A stretch of 51,419 nucleotides of DNA, taken from NCBI GenBank assembly GCA_025463055.1, contig JAOAPV010000058.1, positions 1-51,419 on the forward strand, given 5' to 3'. Positions 30,495-39,978 of this stretch are shown piece by piece. The DNA is from Candidatus Acidiferrum typicum (GTDB taxonomy: Bacteria; Acidobacteriota; Terriglobia; Acidiferrales; UBA7541). The translations under genes were made by a program, and so were the position numbers. Positions within the stretch are counted from its first letter, which is position 1. Every line of letters starts with the position of its first letter. The notes under the pieces are model-generated. The model ran no database searches. It was not told the DNA's origin and saw only the letters and a program-made list of their open reading frames with translations.

Positions 30495-31799
30495 ATGCGA
30501 TTGGTTCGGGTCGCGACTGTAGTGCTGCTGACGTTAGTGTCGACGCGCGGTCTTGCCCAGGAAAAGCCTGGCGCGAAAAACACCAAAGCCGTGCGTTTCG
30601 GCAAATTGTGGGATGCCAAAGGCAAATTGTGGACGAATGCGATCGTTATCGTCGACGCCGGCAAAATTCGTACTGTGACCACGGATGCGTCCGCAATTCC
30701 GCCCGGCGCCGAAATCATCGACCTTTCCAAGTACACCGGGCTGCCGGGCCTGATCGACGCGCACACGCACATGACGTTCTACACCGACGAGACTCCCGGC
30801 GTTCCGATGCTCAAGCAGATGGCGAATATTGTGCCCGCGGTGGAGGTGTTTCTTGCGCGCAAAGGCGCGCTGCGCACGCTGGAGGCCGGCGTGACCACGG
30901 TGCGCGACCTCGGCGCCGACCAGTACATGGACGTCGCCATGCGCGACCTCATCAATCGTGGCGAAATGATTGGTCCGCGCATGTTTGTCGTCGGCTATGG
31001 TCTGTACATTACTAACACTGCGTACAAGCCGGGAGTGAATCCGCCCGCCGGCGGGATTGCGGATGGCGTGCCGGAAGTGCTGCGCGTAGTGCGGCAGCAA
31101 ATCGCCGCTGGCGCGGACCTTATCAAGATGTACGGCTCGACCGGCACGGATGACGACGTGACCGGCTTTCAGACGTACACATTCGAGGAGATGAAGGCCG
31201 CGGTCGACACGGCGCACCAATTCGGCAAGAAAATCGCTATCCATTCGTATGGCCCGGATGGAGCGCGCGACGCGGTACGCGCCGGCACGGATTCGCTTGA
31301 GCACGCCACCGATATGGATGACGCCACGATTCGCGAGATGGCAAAACGTGGCACCTTCTATGTCCCCACTATTGATCACAACCGCTACTACATCGACAAC
31401 GGCGACAAGATCGGCTACGCGCCCGGATACAAAGAGCGCCTGCAAGCCTTTATCCCGCGCAATCTCGAGACGGCGCGCAAAGCATTCAAGGCGGGCGTAA
31501 AATTCGCCATGGGCTCCGACGCGATCTACACCATGTTCGGAGAGAACACGCGCGAGCTCGGCTGGTTCGTGAAAGCCGGCATGTCGCCGGAGCAAGCCCT
31601 GCGCACCGCCACGACCAACGGGGCCGAATTGCTGGGCAAGGAAAAGGATCTTGGCGCAGTTGCTCCTGGCTATTTAGCCGACCTCGTCGCGGTCGAAGGC
31701 GATCCACTCTCTGACATCAACGTGGTCCTGAACGATCTAAAGTGGGTCATGAAAGACGGTGCCGTCGTGGTTGACCGCAGAGCTAATTCACCAAGATAG
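30495..31799 (+). CDS. Exported amidohydrolase (imidazolonepropionase-like)
   Basis: A 434-residue metal-dependent hydrolase with a signal peptide (MRLVRVATVVLLTLVSTRGL, cut near AQ). Metal-binding HxH is in GLIDAHTHMTF; further amidohydrolase elements are KMYGS, the IAIHSYG and SLEHATDMD histidines, and the late GSDAIYTM aspartate. It closes with the AVAPGYLADLVAVEGDPL module typical of dipeptidase/imidazolonepropionase-like proteins. Substrate unknown; dipeptides are common for exported members. I chose ATG 30495 (spacing to GGAGG about 9 nt); an ATG at 30489 also exists. It is followed 8 bp later by a PPOX-family gene. Confidence 0.85.
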   Translation: MRLVRVATVVLLTLVSTRGLAQEKPGAKNTKAVRFGKLWDAKGKLWTNAIVIVDAGKIRTVTTDASAIPPGAEIIDLSKYTGLPGLIDAHTHMTFYTDETPGVPMLKQMANIVPAVEVFLARKGALRTLEAGVTTVRDLGADQYMDVAMRDLINRGEMIGPRMFVVGYGLYITNTAYKPGVNPPAGGIADGVPEVLRVVRQQIAAGADLIKMYGSTGTDDDVTGFQTYTFEEMKAAVDTAHQFGKKIAIHSYGPDGARDAVRAGTDSLEHATDMDDATIREMAKRGTFYVPTIDHNRYYIDNGDKIGYAPGYKERLQAFIPRNLETARKAFKAGVKFAMGSDAIYTMFGENTRELGWFVKAGMSPEQALRTATTNGAELLGKEKDLGAVAPGYLADLVAVEGDPLSDINVVLNDLKWVMKDGAVVVDRRANSPR

Positions 31800-31807
31800 G
31801 TGAGCAC

Positions 31808-32230
31808 ATGGGAATCCCTTTGTCAGACGAGATTAGACGCCTAATCGACAAACCTAATTTCGGCCACCTCGCGACGATAATGTCTGACGGCTCGCCGCAT
31901 AGCGCCCCGGTCTGGGTCGCACGCGAAGGCCACCTCGTCCTGATTTGCACGGAGGCGAGTTCGCTTAAAGGCAAGAACACAGAGCGCGATCCCCGCGTCG
32001 CGTTTTCCGTCCTAGATTTCCACGACCCGTACACAGAAGTGCAAATGCGCGGCCGCGTAATCGAGCGCCGGCCCGACCCGCAGCTCAAGTATTACGACAT
32101 GATTTCGCAGGAATACATCGGCAAGCCCTGGCCTTACCGCGACGAGAAGTCCCCGATCGTTCTAATGATCGAAATCGCCAAGGCTAAATATTCCAAGCAG
32201 CCCTTCGAGCACACTCCACCACTTCGCTAG
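31808..32230 (+). CDS. PPOX-class (pyridoxamine-oxidase-fold) protein
   Basis: A 140-residue split-barrel protein of the pyridoxamine 5'-phosphate oxidase-like/F420-dependent class. FGHLATIMSDGSPHSAPVWV is the usual opening strand pair, SLKGKNTERDPRVAFSVLD carries the basic cofactor-phosphate contact, and VQMRGRVIERR is the later strand. The cofactor could be FMN, F420 or heme; I cannot tell. It begins 8 bp after the amidohydrolase, so the two are likely cotranscribed. Cytosolic. Confidence 0.8.
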   Translation: MGIPLSDEIRRLIDKPNFGHLATIMSDGSPHSAPVWVAREGHLVLICTEASSLKGKNTERDPRVAFSVLDFHDPYTEVQMRGRVIERRPDPQLKYYDMISQEYIGKPWPYRDEKSPIVLMIEIAKAKYSKQPFEHTPPLR

Positions 32231-32249
32231 CCCCGATCCCAAGGAATAA

Positions 32250-32283
32250 GGGCCGGGATGCATGGGGTGCATCGGTCCGGCCC
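32250..32283. terminator. Strong hairpin after the PPOX gene
   Basis: Arms GGGCCGG and CCGGCCC with an inner GATGCA/TGCATC stem and a TGGGG loop, 20 bp past the stop. There is no T-run, so it is either a factor-assisted terminator or a dispersed palindrome. Confidence 0.45.
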
Positions 32284-32397
32284 ATCTGCCCAAGGAGAAT
32301 CACGTATTGTCTGTGCAGACTGCCCGACCCCACAAAAAATTCCCGCCAACGCATATATTTCGGGCCTTACCTCGTCGGCACTAGATCGTGCTCACGT

Positions 32398-32426
32398 TTG
32401 ACCCTGCTTCTACTCACCAGTACAAT
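32398..32426 (+). promoter_or_regulatory. Promoter of the aldehyde dehydrogenase gene
   Basis: TTGACC (32398-32403) and TACAAT (32421-32426) are separated by exactly 17 nt. The box pair is about 75 nt before the ATG. The same -10 form (TACAAT) occurs in the hrcA promoter. Confidence 0.6.
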
Positions 32427-32500
32427 TTACTTTCTAGCGGTAGCATCCGCGCTCCAACCCGCATAGGACCAGACTTCAGCGCAGCGTTCCAGGAGGCAGC

Positions 32501-34006
32501 ATGGCCACGGCAGCCGCACCACGCGTTTACAAGAATTTCATCAATGGCGAATGGGTGGATTCACGCAGCGGCAGCGCCTACGAGAACCGCAATCCCGCGA
32601 ATACAGACGAATTGATCGGCATGTTTGTGTCCTCCACCGCGGAAGATGTCGACTTAGCAGTCGATGCCGCCAATCTCGCGTACAAGAAGTGGCGTCTGGT
32701 GCCCGCACCGAAGCGCGCTGAAATTATGTTTCGCGCCGCCGAGCTGTTGCTCCAGCACAAAGAACAATTCTCCAAAGACATGACACGCGAGATGGGCAAG
32801 GTCCTCGCGGAAACGCGAGGCGACGTCCAGGAAGCGATCGACATGACCTACTACATGGCCGGCGAAGGGCGCCGCTTGTTCGGCCAAACCACGCCGTCCG
32901 AGTTGCCCGACAAGTTCGCCATGAGCGTTCGGCAATCCATCGGCTCCTGCGGCCTGATTACCCCCTGGAATTTTCCCATGGCCATTCCATCGTGGAAAAT
33001 CATGCCCGCACTGATCAGCGGCAACACTGTCGTGCTGAAGCCGGCGGAAGACACGCCGCTCTCCTCTTACAATCTGGTGCAAATCCTTACGGAGGCGGGA
33101 GTTCCCGAGGGCGTAGTGAACTTAGTGAGCGGCAACGGGCCCAATGCCGGCGCGCCTCTGGCCGAGCATCTGGAGGTCCCGGTGATCAGCTTTACCGGCT
33201 CGACCGCTGTGGGCCGCCTGATCGCGGAAGCGTGCGCGCCCGAATTCAAGCATTGCAGCCTCGAGATGGGCGGCAAGAACATCATCATCGTAATGGACGA
33301 CGCCAACCTCGATCTCGCGGTCGACGGCGCCATCTGGGGCGGCTTCGGCACCACCGGCCAGCGCTGCACCGCAGCTAGCCGCATCGCGGTGCACAAGTCC
33401 GTGTACAACGAGTTTACGTCGCGCTTCGTCGCGCGCGCCAAGAAGCTGAAAGTCGGCAACGGCCTCGACGCCGGCGTGGACATGGGGCCGTGCATCAACG
33501 AGCAGCAACTCAACACCGTGATGGAATACGTGCAAATCGGCCAGACAGAAGGCGCGAAGCTCCTAACCGGCGGCCGTCGCCTAATCGATGGACCCTACGC
33601 AAAGGGCTGGTTCCACGAGCCGACCATCTTCGGCGACTGCAATCCGCGGATGCGCATCACGCAGGAAGAAATTTTCGGCCCCGTCGTTTCCGTAATTCCG
33701 ATCTCGAATTTCGAAGAAGCAATAGAGGTCGCCAACGGCGTGCCCTACGGCCTTTCCGCCTCAATCTACACGCACAACGTGAATCGCGCGTTCCAAGCCA
33801 TCCGTGATTTGTTCACCGGAATCGTCTACGTCAACGCACCCACGATAGGCGCCGAAACGCATCTACCCTTCGGAGGCACAAAGAAAACGGGCAACGGCCA
33901 CCGCGAAGCAGCCATCGCCGCCATCGACTTCTACACCGAGTGGAAAACCCTCTACATCGATTACTCGGACAAGCTCCAGCGCGCCCAAATCGATAACGCG
34001 GAGTGA
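32501..34006 (+). CDS. Aldehyde dehydrogenase family protein
   Basis: A 501-residue NAD(P)-dependent aldehyde dehydrogenase. N157 lies in [13 protein letters not shown], the general-base glutamate E255 in LEMGGKN, and the nucleophile C289 in [14 protein letters not shown] is the coenzyme-binding loop and [11 protein letters not shown] the late conserved motif. The gene is a stand-alone unit with its own promoter and a strong AGGAGG site, so it may serve a general aldehyde-detoxifying or amino-acid-degradation role. The substrate is not clear from the sequence. Confidence 0.9.
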   Translation: MATAAAPRVYKNFINGEWVDSRSGSAYENRNPANTDELIGMFVSSTAEDVDLAVDAANLAYKKWRLVPAPKRAEIMFRAAELLLQHKEQFSKDMTREMGKVLAETRGDVQEAIDMTYYMAGEGRRLFGQTTPSELPDKFAMSVRQSIGSCGLITPWNFPMAIPSWKIMPALISGNTVVLKPAEDTPLSSYNLVQILTEAGVPEGVVNLVSGNGPNAGAPLAEHLEVPVISFTGSTAVGRLIAEACAPEFKHCSLEMGGKNIIIVMDDANLDLAVDGAIWGGFGTTGQRCTAASRIAVHKSVYNEFTSRFVARAKKLKVGNGLDAGVDMGPCINEQQLNTVMEYVQIGQTEGAKLLTGGRRLIDGPYAKGWFHEPTIFGDCNPRMRITQEEIFGPVVSVIPISNFEEAIEVANGVPYGLSASIYTHNVNRAFQAIRDLFTGIVYVNAPTIGAETHLPFGGTKKTGNGHREAAIAAIDFYTEWKTLYIDYSDKLQRAQIDNAE

Positions 34007-34059
34007 ACCTGTTCTTCAGGCAATATACGAATCTCGCAGTACAATTGTCCGTCAGCGCG

Positions 34060-34088
34060 TTGACGCTACTTGACAGCGTTTCTACAAT
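34060..34088 (+). promoter_or_regulatory. Promoter of the hrcA-grpE-dnaJ operon
   Basis: TTGACG (34060-34065), 17 nt, then TACAAT (34083-34088), about 31 nt before the hrcA start. I looked for the CIRCE operator (TTAGCACTC-N9-GAGTGCTAA) here and did not see it, so HrcA may not repress its own operon through the usual site. Confidence 0.6.
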
Positions 34089-34119
34089 AATAGTGAGCCC
34101 GAGGGAGTAGAGTAGAGTC

Positions 34120-35163
34120 ATGAGGACTGCTGCACTCCAGGAACGCCGTAACCGCCAAATCCTGGCGGACATCGTGCGCACCTATATCGAAAGCGGCGAA
34201 CCCGTTTCGTCGCGGGCGATTTCCGCGCGCTTTGAGGAAACTCTTAGCACCGCCACTATCCGCAACATAATGGCGGACTTAGAAGAGGGCGGTTTTCTCT
34301 ATCAGCCACATACCTCGGCCGGCCGCGTACCGACCGCGGCAGCGTATAGATTCTTTGCCCAGGAGATCGCCTCGCAAGCGACTATTAGCGCGGTGGACAA
34401 AGACTGGATTCGCCGCGAAATGGGCACTCCGACCAACGCCGCGGAAATCACCGAACGCGCCGGACACGTTCTTGCGGAAGTCTCTAATGGCTTGGGAATC
34501 ATCGTATCTCCACCGATGAGCAAGACCGTGCTCGAGCATGCGCGCATGTGGCTCTTGCCCGACGGCCGTGTCGTGGTGGTGCTGATCTCGCCCGGCGGCA
34601 ACACGCGCGACAAAGTGTTGCGCCCGAGCCGCCACTTCTCGCAAGCGGAGCTCGACGCCACCGCGGAATTTCTGAATAGCCACTACTCCGGCTGGACCCT
34701 GGAGTCCATTCGCGAGGATCTGTTGCAGAAGCTGGCCAATGAGCGGGAGCGTTATGAAGGCATCGTGCAGAGCGCGCTGACACTTTGCGGCCCTTCAGTA
34801 TTCGGCGATGACCTCACGCGCGAAGTGCACGTGGAAGGCACCGCTCAGATGGTCGGCGCGGTCGATTTCACCAACCAGCAGCAGTTGCGCGATCTGCTGG
34901 AAGCGATTGAGGAGAAGCATCGTCTCGTGAGCGTGCTAAACGCGTGCATCGAGACTCCCGAGCCGGTGCACGTGCAGATCGGCGTAAAGGAAATTTCCGA
35001 GCGCGGGGAAAATCTGGCGCTCATCAGCGCGGCCTACACGAGAAATGATCTCGTGCAAGGCTCGCTGGGCGTTCTCGGTCCGACGCGCATGCATTACGAA
35101 CGCGCCATGACCGCGGTCGCGTACGTGGCCCAGCTCTTCAGCGAAGCGCTGGACAAAATTTAA
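34120..35163 (+). CDS. hrcA: Heat-inducible transcription repressor HrcA
   Basis: A 347-residue HrcA, the repressor of chaperone genes. An N-terminal winged HTH (ERRNRQILADIVRTYIESGE, then PVSSRAISARFEETLSTATI and IRNIMADLEEGGFLYQPHTS) is followed by the GRVPTAAAYRFF motif. The C-terminal GAF-like dimerisation domain ends with GVLGPTRMHYERAMTAVAYV. It precedes grpE and dnaJ, the standard arrangement. In other bacteria HrcA binds CIRCE and depends on GroEL for folding. I find no CIRCE copy upstream; its targets may be elsewhere (groES-groEL is not in this window). Confidence 0.95.
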   Translation: MRTAALQERRNRQILADIVRTYIESGEPVSSRAISARFEETLSTATIRNIMADLEEGGFLYQPHTSAGRVPTAAAYRFFAQEIASQATISAVDKDWIRREMGTPTNAAEITERAGHVLAEVSNGLGIIVSPPMSKTVLEHARMWLLPDGRVVVVLISPGGNTRDKVLRPSRHFSQAELDATAEFLNSHYSGWTLESIREDLLQKLANERERYEGIVQSALTLCGPSVFGDDLTREVHVEGTAQMVGAVDFTNQQQLRDLLEAIEEKHRLVSVLNACIETPEPVHVQIGVKEISERGENLALISAAYTRNDLVQGSLGVLGPTRMHYERAMTAVAYVAQLFSEALDKI

Positions 35164-35188
35164 TTATCCCGGCAGAAAGAGGCACACC

Positions 35189-35758
35189 GTGCTGGACAAA
35201 AACTTTAACCTTGATCGTGATGACTCGAGCGAGCAATCGCCAGAGGCCAAGACCGTCGCTGCGGATTCCGCCGTCGCAGACGCCGAAATCGCCCGGCTCG
35301 CCGCTGACGCGCAAGAGTTGCGGCAAACGCTCCTCCGCCGTCAAGCCGACTTTGACAATTACCGCAAGCGCATCGAAAAAGAACGCGCTGAAGATTCCAA
35401 GCGCTATACCGCTCGCTTTGTCGAGGCATTGATCCCCATCATCGATGGTTTCGAGCATGCGCTGGCGGCGCACCGCGAGCCCGCATACGAAAACTACCGC
35501 AAGGGTTTCGAGCTGATCTACAAGCAACTCCTCGATAACCTTGCCAAGCTCGGCGTCGAGCGCATTGACCCGACCGGCCAGCGTTTCGACCCGCATTTGC
35601 ATCAGGCGGTGGATCGGGTGGAAACCGACGAAGCCGAGGACGGCACCATCTTGCAGGTATATGAGCCGGGCTACGTATTTCACGGGCGCGTGCTGCGTCC
35701 GGCGATGGTGCGTGTAGCGGTGCACGCCACGCCCGCATCAAAACAGACTGTAAACTAA
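35189..35758 (+). CDS. grpE: Nucleotide exchange factor GrpE
   Basis: A 189-residue GrpE, which releases ADP from DnaK. It has a charged N-terminal tail, a long helix (IARLAADAQELRQTLLRRQA, then FDNYRKRIEKERAEDSKRYT) and a beta-wing domain ending in GTILQVYEPGYVFHGRVLRP and a VRVA strand. The start is GTG 35189 behind AAAGAGG. It lies 25 bp after hrcA and is followed by dnaJ. dnaK is not in this window. Confidence 0.95.
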   Translation: MLDKNFNLDRDDSSEQSPEAKTVAADSAVADAEIARLAADAQELRQTLLRRQADFDNYRKRIEKERAEDSKRYTARFVEALIPIIDGFEHALAAHREPAYENYRKGFELIYKQLLDNLAKLGVERIDPTGQRFDPHLHQAVDRVETDEAEDGTILQVYEPGYVFHGRVLRPAMVRVAVHATPASKQTVN

Positions 35759-35877
35759 AAACGTTCGTGTAAATTCATCGTGACTTTTCCCGGCGAGTGT
35801 AGCGAATCCAACGCTGCGCCCTTTTCGTGTTCGTGGGTGCCGTGTTTGGTTCCGTGTTCAACCTGAGTAGGAGCGCA

Positions 35878-37017
35878 ATGGCAAAGAGCCAACAACGCGA
35901 TTATTACGAAGTACTTAGCGTCACCCGCACGGCTACGGTCGAGGAGATCAAGGCCGCATACCGGAAGTGCGCCCTCAAGTGGCATCCGGACCGCCATCCG
36001 GAAGATAAAGCCGATGCGGAGGTGAAGTTCCGCGAAAGCACCGAAGCGTATAGCGTGCTGAGCGACGCGCAGAAGCGCCAAGTCTACGACACCTACGGAC
36101 ATGCTGGGCTTTCCGGCGCAGGCGCTGGTGGTGTCGATTTCAGCGGCACCATTTTCCAGGACTTCCACGATATCTTCGGCGACTTCTTCGGCTTCGAGGA
36201 TCTTTTCTCCGGCGGACGAGGCGGCCGCCGCCGCTCGCAGCGCGGTTCTGATCTGCGCTACGACATGTCGCTGACGTTTGAAGAAGCCTCGACCGGCGTA
36301 AACACAAAAATCAAAATCCCGCGCCAGGAATTTTGTGCCGCTTGCAATGGCACCGGTGCGAAAGCCGGAACCGGCGTGGTCGCGTGCCAGACTTGCGGCG
36401 GCCGCGGCCAGCTTGCGTATCAGCAGGGATTTTTCACCATCACACGCACTTGCCCCGCCTGCCAGGGTGCCGGACAAATAATCAAAGAGCGCTGCACAGA
36501 ATGCCGCGGCCAAGGTCGCGTCGAAAAAGAACGAACTATCGAGCTGCGAATTCCTCCCGGCGTGGATACCGGCACGCGCCTGCGAGTCCAAGGCGAGGGC
36601 GAACCCGGGCCGAATGGCGGTCCGACCGGCGATCTGTATGTTGTGCTTGACGTCAAGGAGCATCCGTTCTTCGAGCGCCGCGGCGCCGATCTGTACTGCA
36701 CTATTCCGATCAGCATCGCACAGGCAACCCTCGGCGTGGAGCTGCAGGTTCCCGGCTTGGGCAGTGAGGAAAAGCTGAAAATCCCGGAAGGCACGCAAAG
36801 CGGCGCAGTCTTCCGCGTGCGAGGCAAAGGTTTGGCTGACCCGCACGGCGGCGGTAAAGGCGATTTGTACTATCACGTGCGCGTCCTCACGCCAACCAAG
36901 CTAACCCGCGAACAGCGCAAGCTAATCGAACAGCTAGGCGCATCCCTAAAGGTCGAAAACAAGCCAGCCGAGCGCGGCTCCTCATTATTCGACAAAGTAA
37001 AAGACATCTTCGGCTGA
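35878..37017 (+). CDS. dnaJ: Chaperone DnaJ
   Basis: A 379-residue type I DnaJ. The J domain occupies residues 1-75 with the DnaK-activating HPD at 36-38. A glycine/phenylalanine-rich stretch is followed by the zinc domain of four CxxCxGxG repeats: CAACNGTG, CQTCGGRG, CPACQGAG and CTECRGQG (about residues 153-212). The C-terminal substrate-binding barrels and dimerisation helix follow. I chose ATG 35878, with GGAG about 5 nt upstream, because the J domain begins there; the frame is open earlier. It is the last gene of hrcA-grpE-dnaJ and ends before a strong terminator. Confidence 0.95.
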   Translation: MAKSQQRDYYEVLSVTRTATVEEIKAAYRKCALKWHPDRHPEDKADAEVKFRESTEAYSVLSDAQKRQVYDTYGHAGLSGAGAGGVDFSGTIFQDFHDIFGDFFGFEDLFSGGRGGRRRSQRGSDLRYDMSLTFEEASTGVNTKIKIPRQEFCAACNGTGAKAGTGVVACQTCGGRGQLAYQQGFFTITRTCPACQGAGQIIKERCTECRGQGRVEKERTIELRIPPGVDTGTRLRVQGEGEPGPNGGPTGDLYVVLDVKEHPFFERRGADLYCTIPISIAQATLGVELQVPGLGSEEKLKIPEGTQSGAVFRVRGKGLADPHGGGKGDLYYHVRVLTPTKLTREQRKLIEQLGASLKVENKPAERGSSLFDKVKDIFG

Positions 37018-37050
37018 TCCCGGGCTCGACGTTCTGTTACATCCCTCTAG

Positions 37051-37080
37051 CTCAGGTCCGCCTTTTGGACCTGAGGCTTT
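37051..37080 (+). terminator. Intrinsic terminator after dnaJ
   Basis: A perfect 9-bp stem (CTCAGGTCC with GGACCTGAG) and a 7-nt loop are followed by GCTTTT. It lies 33 bp beyond the dnaJ stop. Confidence 0.75.
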
Positions 37081-37216
37081 TCGCTGGCAGGCGGTTGTCG
37101 CGATTGGGACAGAATCCCTCGCCGAGCCCTGCGGCTTTTTTCCGCGCAGTACGTAGCGAGAAAGCATCGGGCTGCCCCAATCCATATCTCTCTCCTCTTT
37201 AGGATAAAATCCTTGC

Positions 37217-37939
37217 GTGCGCCGTCGCTTCTTCGTCAACCAATTCGCAGCTGACACCGCGGTAATGGAGGGCGAAGCCGCGCATCACCTCGGTCGCGTC
37301 CTCCGCGCGCAACAGGGCCAGCTCTACGAATTGAGCGATGGCCAGCAGGTCCGGCTCGGCCGCATCGAAAAAGTCGCTCGCGACCGCATCGAGTTCGCGC
37401 TCCTCGAAGAAATCCCTGGGCACCAGCCGGCCATCGATGTCACCTTACTGCTCGCGGTCGTAAAATTCGACGCATTCGAGTGGGCCCTCGAAAAAGCCAC
37501 CGAACTCGGTGTAAGCGCCGTCGTGCCCCTAGCCGCCGCGCGCAGCGAAAAAGCCTTGCTCGCCGCGGCAGGAAAGCGCGCCGAACGTTGGAAGAAGATT
37601 CTCGCGGAAGCCTCTCAACAATCACGCCGCGTCCGCGTCCCTGAACTCCAAGCTGTGTCGCAAGCTACGCAAGCCTTTGCAGCACAAAATCCCGCCGCCG
37701 CAAAAGTCATACTCTCCGAGCGTCCTGACGCCGCTGGCATTCGCCAAATTCTCGAGGCCGAGCCAGCACGCAAGCAGGCCGTCCTCGCCATTGGTCCCGA
37801 AGGCGGCTGGACCGACGCCGAATTCACTGCTGCGCAAGCCTCTAGCTTCCGCGAAGCCTCTCTGGGCAAACTCATTCTCCGCACAGAAACCGCCGTCGTA
37901 GCCGCCCTTGCCTCCATAAACTACGCTCTCGGCAAGTAA
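37217..37939 (+). CDS. rsmE: 16S rRNA m3U1498 methyltransferase RsmE
   Basis: A 240-residue SPOUT methyltransferase that methylates U1498 of 16S rRNA. The N-terminal PUA-like RNA-binding domain includes HHLGRVLRAQQGQLYELSDG. The C-terminal knot has VKFDAFEWALEKATELGV, AIGPEGGWTDAEF and LGKLILRTETAV, which hold S-adenosylmethionine. It starts at GTG 37217; the ribosome site is weak, but no better start fits the domain. It follows the dnaJ terminator, so it should have its own promoter. The location after dnaJ is common in other bacteria. Confidence 0.93.
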   Translation: MRRRFFVNQFAADTAVMEGEAAHHLGRVLRAQQGQLYELSDGQQVRLGRIEKVARDRIEFALLEEIPGHQPAIDVTLLLAVVKFDAFEWALEKATELGVSAVVPLAAARSEKALLAAAGKRAERWKKILAEASQQSRRVRVPELQAVSQATQAFAAQNPAAAKVILSERPDAAGIRQILEAEPARKQAVLAIGPEGGWTDAEFTAAQASSFREASLGKLILRTETAVVAALASINYALGK

Positions 37940-38106
37940 GACTTCGGAGAAAGACGGACAGAAATTGTCATGGGCAACATTCCACCCCGCTCCAGAATCC
38001 AATTACCTACACAGAACATCCGATGGTGTAGTAGAGAGCACCCAGGCCGGAAACCAAATCTAGCGCGGCGCGTAACCCCCGTGCTATAAATACATGGCAG
38101 CCAAAA

Positions 38107-38760
38107 ATGGACAGCCCGGAAGAGAAACTACCTCCGACTTCAGCGATCCCGGAATCCCCAGATCCGGTTTCGCCCGCACCTAAGACCTCGCCCTCGGGGT
38201 CGCCCACCGCACATTCTTTGCGCAACGAAATTCGTGTTTGGACACGCGACCTGCTCATCGCCATCGGCTTGGCGCTGGTCATCATCGTGTTCCTCTACCA
38301 ACCCGTGAAAGTCGAAGGCACCAGCATGGCGCCGTTGCTCTCCGATCAGGAGCGCATCTTCATCAACAAATTTGTCTATCGCTTCGAGCCGATCGAGCGC
38401 GGCGACGTGGTCGTCTTCTGGTATCCTCTGGACCGCACAAAATCTTTTATCAAGCGCGTTGTAGGGCTGCCGGGAGAGGTGGTCGAGATTCGCCAGGGAA
38501 TCGTGTATGTTGATGGCACGCCGCTTGCCGAGCCTTACGTGCCGCCACAGTATGAAGACATGAGCGATTTCGGTCCCATACGTGTGCCGCGCGACAATTA
38601 TTTTGTGATGGGCGACCACCGCATCAGCTCTAACGATTCGCGCGTGTTCGGCACGGTGGCCAGCCGCTTCATCTACGGCCGCGCGGTATTCGCTTATTGG
38701 CCGGTAGATCATTTCGGGTCGCTCTCCATGACCTCGACTACGGAAGCGAAAACGAAATGA
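38107..38760 (+). CDS. lepB: Signal peptidase I
   Basis: A 217-residue signal peptidase I, which cuts signal peptides from exported proteins. A Pro/Ser-rich cytosolic tail of about 40 residues precedes one membrane helix (DLLIAIGLALVIIVFLY, 48-64). Catalytic S73 is in VEGTSMAPLL and the general-base K116 in FIKRVVGLPG. The GDHRISSNDSR box is conserved. The long acidic/proline tail is unusual but plausible. It ends 36 bp before carA; the two are likely transcribed together. Given the many exported proteins in this window, this is a central secretion gene. Confidence 0.93.
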   Translation: MDSPEEKLPPTSAIPESPDPVSPAPKTSPSGSPTAHSLRNEIRVWTRDLLIAIGLALVIIVFLYQPVKVEGTSMAPLLSDQERIFINKFVYRFEPIERGDVVVFWYPLDRTKSFIKRVVGLPGEVVEIRQGIVYVDGTPLAEPYVPPQYEDMSDFGPIRVPRDNYFVMGDHRISSNDSRVFGTVASRFIYGRAVFAYWPVDHFGSLSMTSTTEAKTK

Positions 38761-38796
38761 GCGTACAATATCTCTCGATGAGTTTGGGAGGACACA

Positions 38797-39978
38797 CTGA
38801 CGGAAGTTCCGCATCGAGCTGCGATCCTCGCGCTGGAAGACGGGCGCGTATTTAATGGCCGCGCTGCCGGCGCAATCACGCGCCGGGGCGGCGAAGTCGT
38901 TTTTAATACCAGCCTAACCGGATATCAGGAAGTATTCACCGACCCAAGTTACGCGGGGCAGATTGTCTGCCTCACTTACCCGCACATTGGAAATGTTGGC
39001 GCCAACCTCGATGACGAAGAGGCGAAAAAGCCTTATATCGAATCGCTGATTGTTCGTGAGTTTTCCCAAATCAGCTCAAACTGGCGTTCGGCCGAAACAG
39101 CGCAGCTTTATCTGAATCGCCATAAGATTCCGGCCATTTGGGATATCGATACACGTGCTCTGGTGCGCCACATTCGCAAGGTCGGCGCGTTGCGTGGAGT
39201 TGTCGCGACCGACGGCACGCCCGCCGATCAGTTGATTCATGAGGCCAAGCAAATCCCGAGCATGGCCGGGCAGGAGCTGGCCAGCCGCGTTAGCTGCGCG
39301 AAGCAGTACATGTGGAACACCGGCTCGATTGATTTGGCCACTTCGCCTTGGGCGGAGCAAATGGGCGAAGCGGGAGCCGGTGAAGCGCGCAGCTTCCGTG
39401 TCGTGGCATACGATTTTGGCATCAAGCAAAATATTTTACGCCTGCTGGTGGATCATCACTGCGAAGTTGCCGTCGTGCCCGCGCAAACCAGCGCGGAAGA
39501 AGTTCTTGGCATGGGCGCCGATGGCGTGTTTCTTTCGAATGGCCCCGGAGATCCCGAGCCAGTCGACTACGCGGTTGAAAATATTCGCAAGCTCATCGGG
39601 CGCATCCCCGTGTTCGGAATCTGCCTAGGCCACCAACTCTGCGGCCTCGCGCTCGGCGGAAAAACCTTCAAGCTGAAATTCGGCCACCACGGTTCGAATC
39701 ACCCGGTAAAGAATTTGCTAACCGAGCAAGTAGAAATCACCGCGCAAAATCACGGCTTCTGCGTCGACCCAGACTCGCTTCCTTCGAAGGATGTAGAAAT
39801 CACGCATATAAACTTGAACGATCAAACCAACGAAGGCATGCGCCACAAATCAGAGCCGCTATTCAGCGTCCAATACCACCCCGAAGCCAGCCCCGGCCCC
39901 CACGATTCCCACTACCTGTTCACCCAATTCACCGACCTAATGCAGGAATTCCAGAAACCAGGCAGCTCACGACGATGA
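38797..39978 (+). CDS. carA: Carbamoyl-phosphate synthase, small subunit CarA
   Basis: A 393-residue glutaminase subunit of carbamoyl-phosphate synthase. The N-terminal domain begins about at LEDGRVFNGRAAG and contains FNTSLTGYQEVFTDPSYAGQ. The glutaminase domain has the nucleophile C276 (FGICLGHQ) with H361/E363 (YHPEASPGPHD). There is no ATG, GTG or TTG in frame between the in-frame stop at 38779 and the first conserved residues; the only sensible start is CTG 38797, with GGGAGG five bases upstream. CTG starts are rare. An internal GTG at 39163 would drop the entire N-terminal domain, so it is not the start. Its stop overlaps the next start (ATGA). Confidence 0.9.
   Translation: MTEVPHRAAILALEDGRVFNGRAAGAITRRGGEVVFNTSLTGYQEVFTDPSYAGQIVCLTYPHIGNVGANLDDEEAKKPYIESLIVREFSQISSNWRSAETAQLYLNRHKIPAIWDIDTRALVRHIRKVGALRGVVATDGTPADQLIHEAKQIPSMAGQELASRVSCAKQYMWNTGSIDLATSPWAEQMGEAGAGEARSFRVVAYDFGIKQNILRLLVDHHCEVAVVPAQTSAEEVLGMGADGVFLSNGPGDPEPVDYAVENIRKLIGRIPVFGICLGHQLCGLALGGKTFKLKFGHHGSNHPVKNLLTEQVEITAQNHGFCVDPDSLPSKDVEITHINLNDQTNEGMRHKSEPLFSVQYHPEASPGPHDSHYLFTQFTDLMQEFQKPGSSRR

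Noticed and set aside
30534-31595. Reverse frame over the amidohydrolase gene
   Set aside because: A shadow of the metal-dependent hydrolase, which has all expected motifs.
34007-34119. Possible CIRCE operator upstream of hrcA
   Set aside because: I searched for TTAGCACTC and GAGTGCTAA and saw neither half; only a promoter is visible.
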